Assembly: GCF_023147585.1 (NCBI RefSeq)
Contig: NZ_JAHXOZ010000005.1
Location: 1-64,000, forward strand
Origin: Micrococcus sp. EYE_212
Lineage (GTDB): Bacteria; Actinomycetota; Actinomycetes; Actinomycetales; Micrococcaceae
Direction: 5' to 3'
DNA: 64,000 nucleotides
Below, one piece after another: positions 54,554-63,980 of this stretch. The number at the start of each line of letters is the position of its first letter. Position 1 is the stretch's first letter. Below the pieces are notes generated by a model that saw nothing but the letters and a program-made list of their open reading frames with translations, made no database searches and had not been told where the DNA came from. The position numbers and the translations under genes are program-made.

Positions 54554-55297
54554 TCACTCGGAGGCGGGCATCTTCTGCGCCGCAGCGCCGCCGGCGGGCT
54601 CGAAGCCGGCGGCCACGGCCTCCTCGACGGTGGTGAACCAGACCTCGGCGGTGGTCTGGTCGTACCAGCGGGAGCCGGGGACGTGGTACTTCTTCGAGCT
54701 GGCGTTGCCCTTGATGGTCGCGCCCTCGGGAGCGGAGCCGTCCTCGGTCGTGGCGACGGCGCCGTCGATCTCGGCGGCGGTCTCCTCGGACTCGGCCACG
54801 GTGACGTCCTCGGTGGCGGCCGGGTCCACGGCCTCCACGGGGACGGCCTCGGCCTCGACCGGGGCGGCCGGAGCCGTCTCGACGGCGCGCTCGGCCTCAC
54901 GGACGACGGCCTGCTTCGGGGAGACCGGATCCATGATGAGCTCGATCACGGCCATGGGCGCGTTGTCGCCGTGGCGGTTGCCGATCTTGGTGATGCGGGT
55001 GTAGCCGCCGTTGCGCTCGGCCATGGCCGGGGCGATCACCGTGAACAGCTCGTGCACGATGGACTTGTTGGTGCGGTTCTTGGCCGCGATGATGCCCTGC
55101 ACCTTGCGACGGGAGGGCAGGTCGCCCTTCTTCGCGAAGGTGATGAGGCGCTCCGCGTGGGGGCGGAGGCGCTTGGCGCGGGTGAGCGTCGTGGTGATCG
55201 ACTTGTGCTCGAAGAGCTGGGCCGACATGTTGGCCAGCATGATGCGCTCGTGGGCCGGGCTGCCGCCCAGGCGCGGACCCTTGGTGGGGGTAGGCAT
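54554..55297 (-). CDS. rplQ: 50S ribosomal protein L17 with C-terminal extension
   Basis: A 247-residue bL17, about twice the E. coli length. The ribosomal core occupies residues 1-125 ([40 protein letters not shown]). An acidic, Ala-rich linker follows (about 130-190). The end, from residue 195, reads [20 protein letters not shown] and then [20 protein letters not shown], a compact motif like the sunset domain found at the ends of nucleases and secreted proteins. The extension's role on or off the ribosome is unknown. The frame is continuous with the core. Confidence 0.95.
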   Translation of the reverse strand: MPTPTKGPRLGGSPAHERIMLANMSAQLFEHKSITTTLTRAKRLRPHAERLITFAKKGDLPSRRKVQGIIAAKNRTNKSIVHELFTVIAPAMAERNGGYTRITKIGNRHGDNAPMAVIELIMDPVSPKQAVVREAERAVETAPAAPVEAEAVPVEAVDPAATEDVTVAESEETAAEIDGAVATTEDGSAPEGATIKGNASSKKYHVPGSRWYDQTTAEVWFTTVEEAVAAGFEPAGGAAAQKMPASE

Positions 55298-55369
55298 GGT
55301 GTTTCTCCTCAGGTGGTCCCCGGTGCCGGCGTCGGCCTCGGGGTCAAAGATTCAGGGGTGCGGTGCGGC

Positions 55370-56368
55370 TCAGAAGTCCGAGAACGGATCGTCGTCCATC
55401 TGGCGCGCGTGGAGCTGCGGGTCGTAGCCGGCCGGCGAGTCCTTGAGGGACAGGCCCAGCTCCTCCAGCTTCTCCTTGACCTCGTCGATGGACTTCGCGC
55501 CGAAGTTGCGGATGTCCATCAGGTCGGCCTCGGACCGGGCCACGAGCTCACCCACGGAGTGGATGCCCTCGCGCTTGAGGCAGTTGTAGGAGCGCACGGT
55601 CAGCTCGAGCTCCTCGATCGGCTGGGCCAGGTCGGCGGACACGTCGCCCTCCGCCGGCGTCTCGCCCAGGTCGATGCCCTCGGCCTCGACGTTGAGCGCC
55701 CGGGCCAAGCCGAACAGCTCGACGAGCGTGGAGCCCGCAGAGGCCACGGCGTCGCGCGGCAGCATGGACTCCTTGGTCTCCACGTCCAGGATCAGGCGGT
55801 CGAAGTCCGTCCGCTGCTCCACACGGGTGGCCTCGACCTTGAAGGTCACCTTGAGCACGGGTGAGTAGATGGAGTCGACCGGGATGCGGCCGATCTCCGC
55901 GTCCGCGGACTTGTTCTGGGCCGCCGTCACGTAGCCGCGGCCGCGCTCGACCGTCAGCTCCATGTCGAACTTGCCCTTCGCGTTGAGCGTCGCGATGTGG
56001 AGGTCCTTGTTGTAGATCTCCACACCGGCGGGGGCGGTGATGTCCGCGGCGGTCACGACGCCGGCCCCCTGCTTGCGCAGGTAGGCGACGACGGGCTCGT
56101 CGTTCTCGGAGGAGACGGACAGCTGCTTGATGTTGAGGATGATCTCGGTGAGATCCTCCTTGACGCCGTTGACGGTGCTGAACTCGTGCAGGACGCCGTC
56201 CACGCGGATGCTGGTCACGGCAGCACCGGGGATGGAGGAGAGCAGAGTGCGGCGCAGGGAGTTGCCGAGGGTGTAGCCGAAGCCGGGCTCCAGCGGCTCG
56301 ATCACGAACCGGGACCGACGGTCGGACACGACCTCTTCGGTCAGCGTGGGGCGCTGTGCAATGAGCAC
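55370..56368 (-). CDS. rpoA: DNA-directed RNA polymerase alpha subunit
   Basis: A 332-residue alpha subunit. The N-terminal domain shows [20 protein letters not shown] and [20 protein letters not shown] for dimer assembly; the C-terminal domain (about 250-320) shows [20 protein letters not shown] and [20 protein letters not shown] for promoter UP-element and activator contact. The start GTG 56368 (VLIAQRPTL) is preferred: AAAGGAA lies six bases upstream and the start matches actinobacterial orthologues; an ATG two codons earlier overlaps that site. Confidence 0.97.
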   Translation of the reverse strand: MLIAQRPTLTEEVVSDRRSRFVIEPLEPGFGYTLGNSLRRTLLSSIPGAAVTSIRVDGVLHEFSTVNGVKEDLTEIILNIKQLSVSSENDEPVVAYLRKQGAGVVTAADITAPAGVEIYNKDLHIATLNAKGKFDMELTVERGRGYVTAAQNKSADAEIGRIPVDSIYSPVLKVTFKVEATRVEQRTDFDRLILDVETKESMLPRDAVASAGSTLVELFGLARALNVEAEGIDLGETPAEGDVSADLAQPIEELELTVRSYNCLKREGIHSVGELVARSEADLMDIRNFGAKSIDEVKEKLEELGLSLKDSPAGYDPQLHARQMDDDPFSDF

Positions 56369-56501
56369 GAACATTTCCTTTCGGCGAGCGTCCGCCATAT
56401 GACGCACGCGGGGGGTGGAAACGAGGACGGGATGGGATCAGGTCGCAGACCTGTCCGCACCCGCCCCGGGGGACGGGGCGGGTGCGGAGAAGACGCTCAG
56501 G

Positions 56502-56906
56502 TCAGACGCGGCGGCGCTTCGCGGGGCGAGCACCGTTGTGGGCCATGGGGGTGACGTCCTGGATGGACCCCACCTCGAGGCCGGCGGCCTGCAGGGAGCG
56601 GATGGCGGTCTCGCGACCCGAGCCCGGGCCCTTCACGAAGACGTCCACCTTCTTCATGCCGTGCTCCTGGGCGCGCTTGGCGGCCTGCTCGGCGGCCAGC
56701 TGCGCGGCGTAGGGGGTCGACTTGCGCGAGCCCTTGAAGCCCACCTCGCCGGACGAGGCCCACGAGATGACGGCACCCGTGGTGTCCGTGATGGACACGA
56801 TGGTGTTGTTGAACGTGCTCTTGATGTGGGCCTGGCCCACGGTGATGTTCTTCTTGTCCTTGCGGCGCGGCTTGCGGGCCGCTGCGGCGCGGGTCTTGGG
56901 GGGCAT
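56502..56906 (-). CDS. rpsK: 30S ribosomal protein S11
   Basis: A 134-residue uS11. [20 protein letters not shown] and [20 protein letters not shown] are family blocks; the end [14 protein letters not shown] is the conserved C-terminus. AGGAG lies before ATG 56906. It lies between rpsM and rpoA in the alpha operon. Confidence 0.98.
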   Translation of the reverse strand: MPPKTRAAAARKPRRKDKKNITVGQAHIKSTFNNTIVSITDTTGAVISWASSGEVGFKGSRKSTPYAAQLAAEQAAKRAQEHGMKKVDVFVKGPGSGRETAIRSLQAAGLEVGSIQDVTPMAHNGARPAKRRRV

Positions 56907-56990
56907 GTGGTTCTCCTGACGAAAAGGCTGACGGTGCAGGTGCTGCGGCGGGGCGGCCGGACGGGTCCGGGCTCAGCCTCGCCGGCAGGA

Positions 56991-57359
56991 TCACTTCTTG
57001 CGGCCGGCGACCGTCTTCTTGGGGCCCTTGCGGGTGCGGGCGTTGGTCTTCGTGCGCTGACCGCGCACCGGAAGGCCGCGACGGTGGCGCAGGCCCTCGT
57101 AGGAGCCGATCTCCACCTTGCGACGGATGTCGGCGGCGACCTCGCGGCGGAGGTCGCCCTCCACCTTGTAGGTGCCCTCGATGTGGTCGCGCAGCTGCAC
57201 CAGCTGTTCGTCGGAGAGGTCCTTCACGCGGATGTTCGGGTCGATCCCGGTGGCGGCGAGGGTCTCCTCGGCGCGGGTCTTGCCCACGCCGTAGATGTAG
57301 GTGAGTGCGATGATCACGCGCTTCTCGCGCGGAATGTCAACGCCTGCAAGACGAGCCAT
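56991..57359 (-). CDS. rpsM: 30S ribosomal protein S13
   Basis: A 122-residue uS13. [20 protein letters not shown] opens the protein, [20 protein letters not shown] is the conserved helix-turn region, and the basic tail [12 protein letters not shown] reaches the decoding region. GGAGG lies just before the ATG. A 234-base gap with hairpins separates it from the end of rpmJ. Confidence 0.98.
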   Translation of the reverse strand: MARLAGVDIPREKRVIIALTYIYGVGKTRAEETLAATGIDPNIRVKDLSDEQLVQLRDHIEGTYKVEGDLRREVAADIRRKVEIGSYEGLRHRRGLPVRGQRTKTNARTRKGPKKTVAGRKK

Positions 57360-57617
57360 GCGGCCGTCCTCCTGTTCCTTGAAGCAGCAGAGGTCTGCAC
57401 CAGGGACGCCCGGACGACGCGGCTCACGGCCAAGCGGACCCTCGAGCCGCGGCGCCCAGCGAGTGCTCGGCGTGCTCCGCGGCGGTCGTCCGCCGTCGTC
57501 GGTCTCCGGCCCCTGCGACCGGAGGTGTCGGCCGCGTCCCGCGTGACGGGGGCGACCGTTGTCCCTGCTGTTCGGCCATCATGGCCGGTTGGGTGTTCTC
57601 GTCAGCGCACGGCGTCG

Positions 57618-57638
57618 CTCCCCCGCGAGACGGGGGAG
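57618..57638 (-). terminator. Hairpin after rpmJ
   Basis: CTCCCCCG (57618-57625) pairs with CGGGGGAG (57631-57638) around five bases, directly after the rpmJ stop. It may terminate or attenuate transcription between infA-rpmJ and rpsM. The gap to rpsM (57360-57617) also holds a GGCCATCATGGCC-type palindrome near 57574; no clear promoter is seen. Confidence 0.55.
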
Positions 57639-57642
57639 GCGA

Positions 57643-57756
57643 TCAGCCCTGGCGCTGCTTGTGGCGCGGGTTCGAGCAGATCACCAGAACGCGGCCCTTA
57701 CGGCGCACGACCTGGCACTTGTCACAAATCCGCTTCACGCTCGGCTGAACCTTCAC
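57643..57756 (-). CDS. rpmJ: 50S ribosomal protein L36
   Basis: A 37-residue bL36. [20 protein letters not shown] with later [11 protein letters not shown] gives the zinc-ribbon type (Cys11, Cys14, Cys27, His32). The GTG start at 57756 has AGGAGG upstream. It follows infA in the usual order. Confidence 0.97.
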   Translation of the reverse strand: MKVQPSVKRICDKCQVVRRKGRVLVICSNPRHKQRQG

Positions 57757-57793
57757 GGCTCTTCCTCCTGCGCTCGCTTGGACGGGTTGGGTC

Positions 57794-58015
57794 TTACTTG
57801 TAGCGGTAGACGATGCGACCTCGATTGAGGTCGTACGGGCTAAGCTCCACCACGACGCGATCCTCGGGGAGGATGCGGATGTAGTGCTGACGCATCTTTC
57901 CGGAGATCGTGGCGAGCACGACGTGCTCGTTCTGCAGACGGACGCGGAACATCGCGTTGGGCAACGCCTCCGACACCGTGCCCTCGATCTCGATGACACC
58001 TTCCTTCTTAGCCAT
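57794..58015 (-). CDS. infA: Translation initiation factor IF-1
   Basis: A 73-residue OB-fold protein. [40 protein letters not shown] and the end [14 protein letters not shown] are nearly invariant. The GGAGG motif sits too close (two bases) to the ATG for a normal ribosome site, and GATAGT lies seven bases before the ATG, so a leaderless start is possible. A second -10 candidate TATCAT is about 110 bases upstream (58132-58127). Confidence 0.98.
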   Translation of the reverse strand: MAKKEGVIEIEGTVSEALPNAMFRVRLQNEHVVLATISGKMRQHYIRILPEDRVVVELSPYDLNRGRIVYRYK

Positions 58016-58175
58016 GTCCTCCACTATCGTCATGCTCCGACAGCGGCGCGGTGGCGCCGCCCACGGGGCGGGAACGGGGTGGATCGCGGCGGCACGCCGA
58101 CGGCGAGCGGACACGATCAACATTCGATGATACCGCATCCGGAGCCGGATGACCACCACGCCCGGGCGTGCGGGG

Positions 58176-59018
58176 TCACTCCCCCAGCGGGACCGGGGTG
58201 ACGCCGAAGCGGGCCAGCTCGGACGCGCCGCCGTCGGGGGCGGTGAGGACCCACAGGCCGCCGGCGTGGCGGCACACCGAGTGCTCCCACTGGCTCGCCC
58301 GGGCCCCGTCCTCCGTCACCACGGTCCAGTCGTCCTCGAGGGTGCGGGTCTCGATGCCGCCGCGCACGAGCATGGGCTCGATCGCGAGCGCCAGGCCGGG
58401 GCGCACGCGCGGGCCCTGGTGCCCGGTGCGGTAGTTGAACACATCCGGGGGCAGGTGCATGGCCGAGCCGATGCCGTGGCCCACGTAATCCTCGAGGATG
58501 CCGAGCTCGGGGCCGTCCTGGGCCGAGACGTGGTCGTCGATGGCGTCGCCGATCTCCCCCACGTGCGTGGCGGACGCGAAGGCGGCGATCCCCGCCCACA
58601 TGGCCTCGCGGGTGACGGCGGAGAGGCGCTCGTCCGCGGGGTCCGCCGTGCCGGCCGCGGAGGACCCCAGGATCACGGTGCGCGCGGAGTCGGCATGCCA
58701 GCCGTCCACGATCGCGCCGCCGTCGATCTTCAGGACGTCGCCGGCCTGCAGGACGCGCTCCCCGGGGATGCCGTGGACCACCTCCTCGTTCACCGACGCG
58801 CAGATCGTGGCGGGGAAGCCGTGGTAGCCCAGGAAGTTCGAGGTTGCGCCGTGCTCGGCGAGGACGCCGCGGAACACGGCGTCCAGCTCCGCGGTGGTCA
58901 CACCGGGGGCGGCGGCGTCCACGGCGGCATCGAGGGCCGCGGACAGGACCACCCCCGCACGCTGCATGGCCTGCAGCTGGGGGGTGGTCTTGAGCTCGAG
59001 GGAGCGACGTCCGATCAC
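58176..59018 (-). CDS. map: Methionine aminopeptidase, type I
   Basis: Removes N-terminal Met; 280 residues. [20 protein letters not shown] opens the protein, [20 protein letters not shown] has the first metal Asp pair, [17 protein letters not shown] the His, and [13 protein letters not shown] the Glu. The GTG at 59018 lies four bases after the adk stop. It belongs with secY and adk in the usual actinobacterial order. Confidence 0.96.
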   Translation of the reverse strand: MIGRRSLELKTTPQLQAMQRAGVVLSAALDAAVDAAAPGVTTAELDAVFRGVLAEHGATSNFLGYHGFPATICASVNEEVVHGIPGERVLQAGDVLKIDGGAIVDGWHADSARTVILGSSAAGTADPADERLSAVTREAMWAGIAAFASATHVGEIGDAIDDHVSAQDGPELGILEDYVGHGIGSAMHLPPDVFNYRTGHQGPRVRPGLALAIEPMLVRGGIETRTLEDDWTVVTEDGARASQWEHSVCRHAGGLWVLTAPDGGASELARFGVTPVPLGE

Positions 59019-59022
59019 GCGG

Positions 59023-59640
59023 TCAGGCCTCGGTCCGCGGGGTGATGACGGGCAGGGTGCCGGTCGCCGCGCGCACCGAGTAGACGGCCTGGAGCAGGCG
59101 TTCCGTGACGTCGTCGATCTGGCCCGTGCCGTCCACGCGCGCCACGATGCCGCGGTCCACGTAGTTCTCGATCACGACCTCCGTCTCGCGGTGGTAGAGG
59201 TCGAGGCGGTGCTGGATGACGTCCTGGGTGTCGTCGGCGCGGCCCTCGATCTCGGCGCGCTTGAGCAGACGCTCCACGAGCTCGGCGTCCGGCACCTCGA
59301 GCTCGACGACGGCGGACAGGGCCTGGCCGGCCTCGCGCAGCATGGCGTCGAGCGCCTCGACCTGGCCCGCGGTGCGGGGGTAGCCGTCCAGGAGGAAGCC
59401 GTGCTCGGCATCGGGCTGGGCGATGCGGTCGGCCACCATGCGGTTGGTGACGTCGTCGGGCACGAAGTCGCCGTTGTCGATGTAGCGCTTGGCCTCGACG
59501 CCGAGCGGGGTCATGGCCTTGACGTTGTGGCGGAAGATGTCGCCGGTGGAGATGGGGACGATCCCCAGCTTGTCGGCGATCCGGGAGGCCTGGGTGCCCT
59601 TACCGGATCCGGGAGGGCCCATGATCAGCATGCGGGTCAT
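59023..59640 (-). CDS. adk: Adenylate kinase
   Basis: A 205-residue short-form enzyme. MTRMLIMGPPGSGKGTQASR is the P-loop, PISTGDIFRHNVKAMTPLG the AMP site and FLLDGYPRTAGQVEALDAM the second AMP block. The lid is short and has no zinc cysteines, as is usual in actinobacteria. GAGGAAC lies before the ATG. It follows secY by 45 bases. Confidence 0.97.
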   Translation of the reverse strand: MTRMLIMGPPGSGKGTQASRIADKLGIVPISTGDIFRHNVKAMTPLGVEAKRYIDNGDFVPDDVTNRMVADRIAQPDAEHGFLLDGYPRTAGQVEALDAMLREAGQALSAVVELEVPDAELVERLLKRAEIEGRADDTQDVIQHRLDLYHRETEVVIENYVDRGIVARVDGTGQIDDVTERLLQAVYSVRAATGTLPVITPRTEA

Positions 59641-59685
59641 CGTGTGTTCCTCACTCTCGAGATGGTGGACGTCCGTGGCGGCCGC

Positions 59686-60993
59686 TCAGCGCAGCAGGCC
59701 CTCATAGTGGCGCTGCTCCATCTGCGCGTTGATCTGCTTCACCGTCTGGAGGCCCACGCCCACCATGATGAGGATGGACGTGCCGCCGAACGGGAAGTTC
59801 TGGTTGGCGCCGATCAGCACGAAGGCGATCAGCGGGATCATGGCCACGATACCCAGATACAGGGCACCGGGGAGCGTGATCCGGCTGATGACGTACTGGA
59901 GGTAGCGCTCCGTGGGGCGCCCCGCCCGCACACCCGGGATGAAGCCGCCGTACCGCTTCATGTTGTCCGAGATCTCCTGCGGGTTGAACGTGATGGAGAC
60001 GTAGAAGTAGGTGAAGCCGATGATCAGCAGCAGGTACAGCGCCATGTAGACGGGGTGGTCCCCCCCGGAGAAGTACGTGCTGAGGAAGCCCACCCATGCG
60101 GGCGGCGCGGAGCCGTCCTGCGGGGTGTTGAACTGGATCAGGATGCCCGGGAGCATCAGCACGGAGGACGCGAAGATCACCGGGATCACGTTGGCCATGT
60201 TGACCTTGATCGGGATGAACGTGCTCGAGCCGCCCACGGTGCGCGAACCGATCTGCCGCTTCGCGTACTGCACCGGGATCCGGCGCTGGGACTCCTCCAC
60301 GAACACGATGGCCAGCATCGTCAGGAGGCCGACCACCATCACGACGGCGAACGTGCGCCACCCCTGGGTCTGCAGCACCTGCGCGATGCCGGACGGGAAG
60401 CTCGCCGCGATCGAGGCGAAGATCAGCAGGGAGATGCCGTTGCCGACCCCGTTCTCCGTGATCCGCTCGCCCAGCCACATCACGACGACGCAGCCGGTGG
60501 CCAGGACGATCACCACGAGGAGGACGGTGAGCAGCGAGTCGTCCCGCAGGAGGGGGATGCTGCAGTTGAGCAGCGCGCCGGAACGGGCCAGCGACGTCAT
60601 GGTGGTGGCCTGGAGGAGAGCGAGCGCGATGGTGAGGTACCGGGTGTACTGCGTCAGGGTGGCCTGGCCCTGCGGCCCCTCCTGGTGGAGCTGCTCGAAG
60701 CGCGGGATCACCACGCGCAGCAGCTGGACGATGATGGAGGCCGTGATGTACGGCATGATCCCCAGCGCGAAGACCGAGACCTGGAGCAGCGCCCCGCCCG
60801 AGAACATGTTCACGAACGAGTAGAGGCCCCCGGTGGTGCTGCCGGAGGCCAGGCAGGTCTGCACCGCCGCGTAGTCCACACCCGGGGAGGGCACGAAGGC
60901 CCCGAGCCGGTAGACCGCGATGAGACCGAGCGTGAAGAAGATCTTCCGCCTCAGGTCCGGCGTCCGGGCGATCCGCGCGATGGCCTTGAACAC
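59686..60993 (-). CDS. secY: Preprotein translocase subunit SecY
   Basis: The central channel of the Sec translocon, 435 residues with ten membrane helices. FKAIARIARTPDLRRKIFFT is the N-terminus, LGAFVPSPGVD follows helix 1, and GGFIPGVRAGRPTERYLQYV is the cytosolic loop that contacts SecA and the ribosome. The GTG start at 60993 has GGAGG upstream; an out-of-frame ATG overlaps it. A -10 box about 90 bases upstream suggests secY has a promoter besides the spc operon. Confidence 0.97.
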   Translation of the reverse strand: MFKAIARIARTPDLRRKIFFTLGLIAVYRLGAFVPSPGVDYAAVQTCLASGSTTGGLYSFVNMFSGGALLQVSVFALGIMPYITASIIVQLLRVVIPRFEQLHQEGPQGQATLTQYTRYLTIALALLQATTMTSLARSGALLNCSIPLLRDDSLLTVLLVVIVLATGCVVVMWLGERITENGVGNGISLLIFASIAASFPSGIAQVLQTQGWRTFAVVMVVGLLTMLAIVFVEESQRRIPVQYAKRQIGSRTVGGSSTFIPIKVNMANVIPVIFASSVLMLPGILIQFNTPQDGSAPPAWVGFLSTYFSGGDHPVYMALYLLLIIGFTYFYVSITFNPQEISDNMKRYGGFIPGVRAGRPTERYLQYVISRITLPGALYLGIVAMIPLIAFVLIGANQNFPFGGTSILIMVGVGLQTVKQINAQMEQRHYEGLLR

Positions 60994-61049
60994 ATGTCCT
61001 CCTGCGGGGGGTGGGGGTTCGGCGCTCCCCCACGCGGGGGACGCACGAG

Positions 61050-61085
61050 GGCCCGCCGCACCGGGCGGGCCACCGTGCGAGTCTA
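61050..61085 (-). promoter_or_regulatory. secY promoter -10 and leader hairpin
   Basis: TAGACT on the minus strand (61085-61080) would start a transcript near 61073, about 80 bases before secY. The leader begins with a hairpin (61050-61057 with 61064-61071). An 18-base palindrome GGCCCCGGGCCCGGGGCC (61119-61136) lies upstream and may end the rplO transcript. No good -35. Confidence 0.5.
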
Positions 61086-61155
61086 CACGGAGCACGAAGG
61101 CCCCGGGCCGGGGCGGATGGCCCCGGGCCCGGGGCCCGTGTGGTCGATCAACGGA

Positions 61156-61608
61156 TCAGACGGTCTGCGTCGAGCCGCCGGCCGCCGCGATCTTCTCGAC
61201 CGCGGAGGCGGAGAAGGCGTTCGCGGTGACCTGCACCGGAACGGTGATCTCGCCGGTCCCCAGCACCTTCACGGGCTGGTTCTTGCGGACGAGGCCCGCG
61301 GCGACGAGGGCGTCCACGGACACCTCACCGCCCTGCGGGAAGTGCACCGAGAGCTTGTCCAGGTTGACCACCTGGTACTCGGTGCGGAACGGGTTCTTGA
61401 AGCCGCGAAGCTTCGGCAGGCGCATGTGCAGGGGCAGCTGGCCGCCCTCGAAGCCCACGCGGACCTGGTAGCGGGACTTCGTGCCCTTGGTGCCACGGCC
61501 GGCGGTCTTGCCCTTGGAGCCCTCGCCTCGACCCACGCGGGTCTTGGCGGTCTTGGCTCCGGGGGCAGGACGCAGGTCGTGGATCTTGATGGCGTCGTTC
61601 TCAGCCAT
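61156..61608 (-). CDS. rplO: 50S ribosomal protein L15
   Basis: A 150-residue uL15. [40 protein letters not shown] and [20 protein letters not shown] are the family blocks. It overlaps the rpmD stop by eight bases and is followed by a 162-base gap before secY. Confidence 0.98.
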   Translation of the reverse strand: MAENDAIKIHDLRPAPGAKTAKTRVGRGEGSKGKTAGRGTKGTKSRYQVRVGFEGGQLPLHMRLPKLRGFKNPFRTEYQVVNLDKLSVHFPQGGEVSVDALVAAGLVRKNQPVKVLGTGEITVPVQVTANAFSASAVEKIAAAGGSTQTV

Positions 61609-61825
61609 GGTTGACCTCCTCCACGGACACCAGGTGCGGCACGGTGTTGACCATGCCCACGGTCGCCGCGTCAGCCTTGCGGGTGACCTGGTGGCCGATC
61701 CGCTTGAGGCCGAGCGAGCGGAGGGTGTCCCGCTGGTTCTGCTTGGTCCCCGTCACGCCACGGGTCTGGGTGATCACCAGAGTGGCGTCCGAGGGCTGGA
61801 CGTTCTTGCGAGTGGGCTCAGACAC
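61601..61825 (-). CDS. rpmD: 50S ribosomal protein L30
   Basis: A 74-residue uL30. [20 protein letters not shown] and [20 protein letters not shown] then [15 protein letters not shown] are the family blocks. It lies three bases after the rpsE stop and overlaps rplO. Confidence 0.97.
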   Translation of the reverse strand: MSEPTRKNVQPSDATLVITQTRGVTGTKQNQRDTLRSLGLKRIGHQVTRKADAATVGMVNTVPHLVSVEEVNHG

Positions 61826-61828
61826 AGC

Positions 61829-62575
61829 TCACACACCTGCCTTCTGCGCGCTCTTCTTGGCGCGGTCGTTCTCCATGGTGCGCAGCATCGCGTGGGGCGC
61901 GATCTCGTCCAGGGACTTGCCGCGGCGGGCCGCGACGGCCTGGGGCTCCTCGAGGCGCTTCAGCGCGTCCACGGTGCCGCGGACGATGTTGATGGCGTTC
62001 ACGGAGCCCATGGACTTGGAGAGCACGTCATGGATGCCGGCGCACTCCAGCACGGCGCGCACCGGACCGCCGGCGATCACGCCGGTACCCGGGGACGCCG
62101 GACGCAGCAGCACGACGCCGGCGGCGTCCTCACCCTGCACGAGGTGCGGGATGGTGGAGCCCACGCGGGGCACGCGGAAGAAGGACTTCTTGGCCTCCTC
62201 CACGGCCTTCTGGATCGCGGCGGGGACCTCCTTCGCCTTGCCGTAGCCCACACCGACGGTGCCGTCGCCGTCACCCACCACCACGAGGGCGGTGAAGGAG
62301 AAGCGGCGGCCGCCCTTGACGACCTTGGACACGCGGTTGATGGCGACGACGCGCTCGAGGAACGCGTCCTTCTCCTCGTCGTTGCCGCGACCGTTGCGGT
62401 CGTCACGACGACCGCGACGGTCTCCGTCACGCCCGCCGCGACCGCCGTCGCGACCGCCACGGCCGCCGGCGGAACGCTCGGTGGTGTGGCTGGCCGAGCC
62501 CGAGGCGGTCTCGGACACGGGGGTCTCGGTGGTCTCGGTCACCTGGGTGCCCTTCTCGTTGTTGTTCTCGCTCAC
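61829..62575 (-). CDS. rpsE: 30S ribosomal protein S5
   Basis: A 248-residue uS5, about 80 residues longer than E. coli S5. The core begins near residue 67 ([20 protein letters not shown]), with [20 protein letters not shown] and [20 protein letters not shown] as double-stranded-RNA-fold and S5 blocks. The N-terminal extension is Thr/Ser-rich, then an RG/RD-rich segment ([20 protein letters not shown]). The start is GTG 62575, overlapping the rplR stop as GTGA. Confidence 0.96.
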   Translation of the reverse strand: MSENNNEKGTQVTETTETPVSETASGSASHTTERSAGGRGGRDGGRGGRDGDRRGRRDDRNGRGNDEEKDAFLERVVAINRVSKVVKGGRRFSFTALVVVGDGDGTVGVGYGKAKEVPAAIQKAVEEAKKSFFRVPRVGSTIPHLVQGEDAAGVVLLRPASPGTGVIAGGPVRAVLECAGIHDVLSKSMGSVNAINIVRGTVDALKRLEEPQAVAARRGKSLDEIAPHAMLRTMENDRAKKSAQKAGV

Positions 62576-62946
62576 AGCTTCAGCCCACCCTCTCGCGCAC
62601 CGTCGGCCACGGCCGCAACGCGCCCGTGGTACTTGTTGCCGCCGCGGTCGAAGACCACGGCGTCGATGCCGGCGGCCTGGGCACGCTGGGCGACGAGCTC
62701 GCCGACGCGCTTGGCCTTGGCCGTCTTGTCGCCCTCGAGCGCGCGCACGTCGGCCTCCATGGTGGAGGCAGAGGCGAGCGTGCGGCTCTGCGTGTCGTCC
62801 ACGATCTGCACGAACATGTGGCGCGCGGAGCGATTGACGACGAGGCGGGGACGGACGGTGGTGCCGGAGATCCGCTTGCGCACCCGGAGGTGGCGGCGGG
62901 TGCGGGCGTTGAACTTGCCCTTGCCCTTCACCTTCAGAGTAGACAT
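62572..62946 (-). CDS. rplR: 50S ribosomal protein L18
   Basis: A 124-residue uL18. [40 protein letters not shown] and [20 protein letters not shown] then AREGGLKL are family blocks. It binds 5S rRNA. ATG 62946 shares one base with the rplF stop (TGATG); the preceding GTG codon (62949) is an alternative start. Confidence 0.97.
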   Translation of the reverse strand: MSTLKVKGKGKFNARTRRHLRVRKRISGTTVRPRLVVNRSARHMFVQIVDDTQSRTLASASTMEADVRALEGDKTAKAKRVGELVAQRAQAAGIDAVVFDRGGNKYHGRVAAVADGAREGGLKL

Positions 62947-63479
62947 CACTTACCTGCCTTTCCGGCCTTGCGGCGGATCTGCTCGCCCGCATAGCGGACG
63001 CCCTTGCCCTTGTACGGGTCAGGGCGACGCAGCTTGCGGATGTTGGCGGCGGTCTCGCCGACCTTCTGCTTGTCGATGCCGGCGACGGTCACCGTGTTGC
63101 CCGCGACGGTGAACGCGATGCCCTCGGGGCACTTCACCGGGACGGGGTGGGAGTAGCCCAGGGCGAACTCGAGGTCCTGACCCTTGGCCTGCACGCGGTA
63201 GCCGGTGCCGACGACCTCGAGCTGCTTGGAGAAGCCGTTGGTCACGCCCTCGACCATGTTGCTGATCAGGGTGCGGGACAGGCCGTGGAGGGAGCGGGAC
63301 TCGCGCTCGTCGTCGGGACGGGCCACGATGACCTGCCCCTCCTCGAGGGTGGCCGTGATGGGCGTGGGCAGCGTGTGCTCCAGCTGGCCCTTGGGGCCCT
63401 TCACGGAGACGCGGGCGCCGTCGATGGTGACATCGACGCCGCTCGGGATGGTGATCGGCAGACGTCCGATTCGCGACAT
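62946..63479 (-). CDS. rplF: 50S ribosomal protein L6
   Basis: A 177-residue uL6. [20 protein letters not shown] opens the protein, [20 protein letters not shown] marks the end of the first repeat, and the C-terminal [20 protein letters not shown] is the family end that contacts 23S rRNA. Confidence 0.98.
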   Translation of the reverse strand: MSRIGRLPITIPSGVDVTIDGARVSVKGPKGQLEHTLPTPITATLEEGQVIVARPDDERESRSLHGLSRTLISNMVEGVTNGFSKQLEVVGTGYRVQAKGQDLEFALGYSHPVPVKCPEGIAFTVAGNTVTVAGIDKQKVGETAANIRKLRRPDPYKGKGVRYAGEQIRRKAGKAGK

Positions 63480-63509
63480 ATCAGTTCAGCCTTTCTTCCG
63501 TCTCGCCCG

Positions 63510-63908
63510 TCACCAGACGTAGGCGAGGACTTCCCCACCCACGCCCTTCTTGGCGGCCTGGCGGTCCGTGAGCAGACCCGAGGAGGTGGACAGGATGGCG
63601 ATGCCGAGGCCGCCCAGCACGTGGGGCAGGGTGGTGGACTTCGCGTACACGCGAAGGCCCGGCTTGGAGATACGACGCAGGCCGGCGATCGCGCGCTCAC
63701 GCTGCGGGCCGAACTTCAGGTCGATGGTCAGCTTCTTGCCGACCTCGGCTTCCTCTTCACGCCAGTCCTGGATGTAGCCCTCTGCCTTGAGGATCTCCGC
63801 GAGGCGGGTCTTCAGCTTGGAGGACGGCATGGACACGGTGTCGTGGTAGGCCGAATTGGCGTTGCGCAGACGGGTGAGCATGTCTGCGACGGGATCGGTC
63901 ATGGTCAT
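63510..63908 (-). CDS. rpsH: 30S ribosomal protein S8
   Basis: A 132-residue uS8. [20 protein letters not shown] is the family start; the C-terminal [20 protein letters not shown] is the conserved 16S rRNA-binding region, ending EVLAYVW. ATG 63908 has GGAAG upstream. It follows the L5 gene directly, with no S14 gene between. Confidence 0.98.
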   Translation of the reverse strand: MTMTDPVADMLTRLRNANSAYHDTVSMPSSKLKTRLAEILKAEGYIQDWREEEAEVGKKLTIDLKFGPQRERAIAGLRRISKPGLRVYAKSTTLPHVLGGLGIAILSTSSGLLTDRQAAKKGVGGEVLAYVW

Positions 63909-63980
63909 GTGGGCTTCCGCCCTTTCTCGCCGTGGTTTCCCGCACCGGTTCACCGGTGGGGGACCTGTGGCGCGGAGGTC

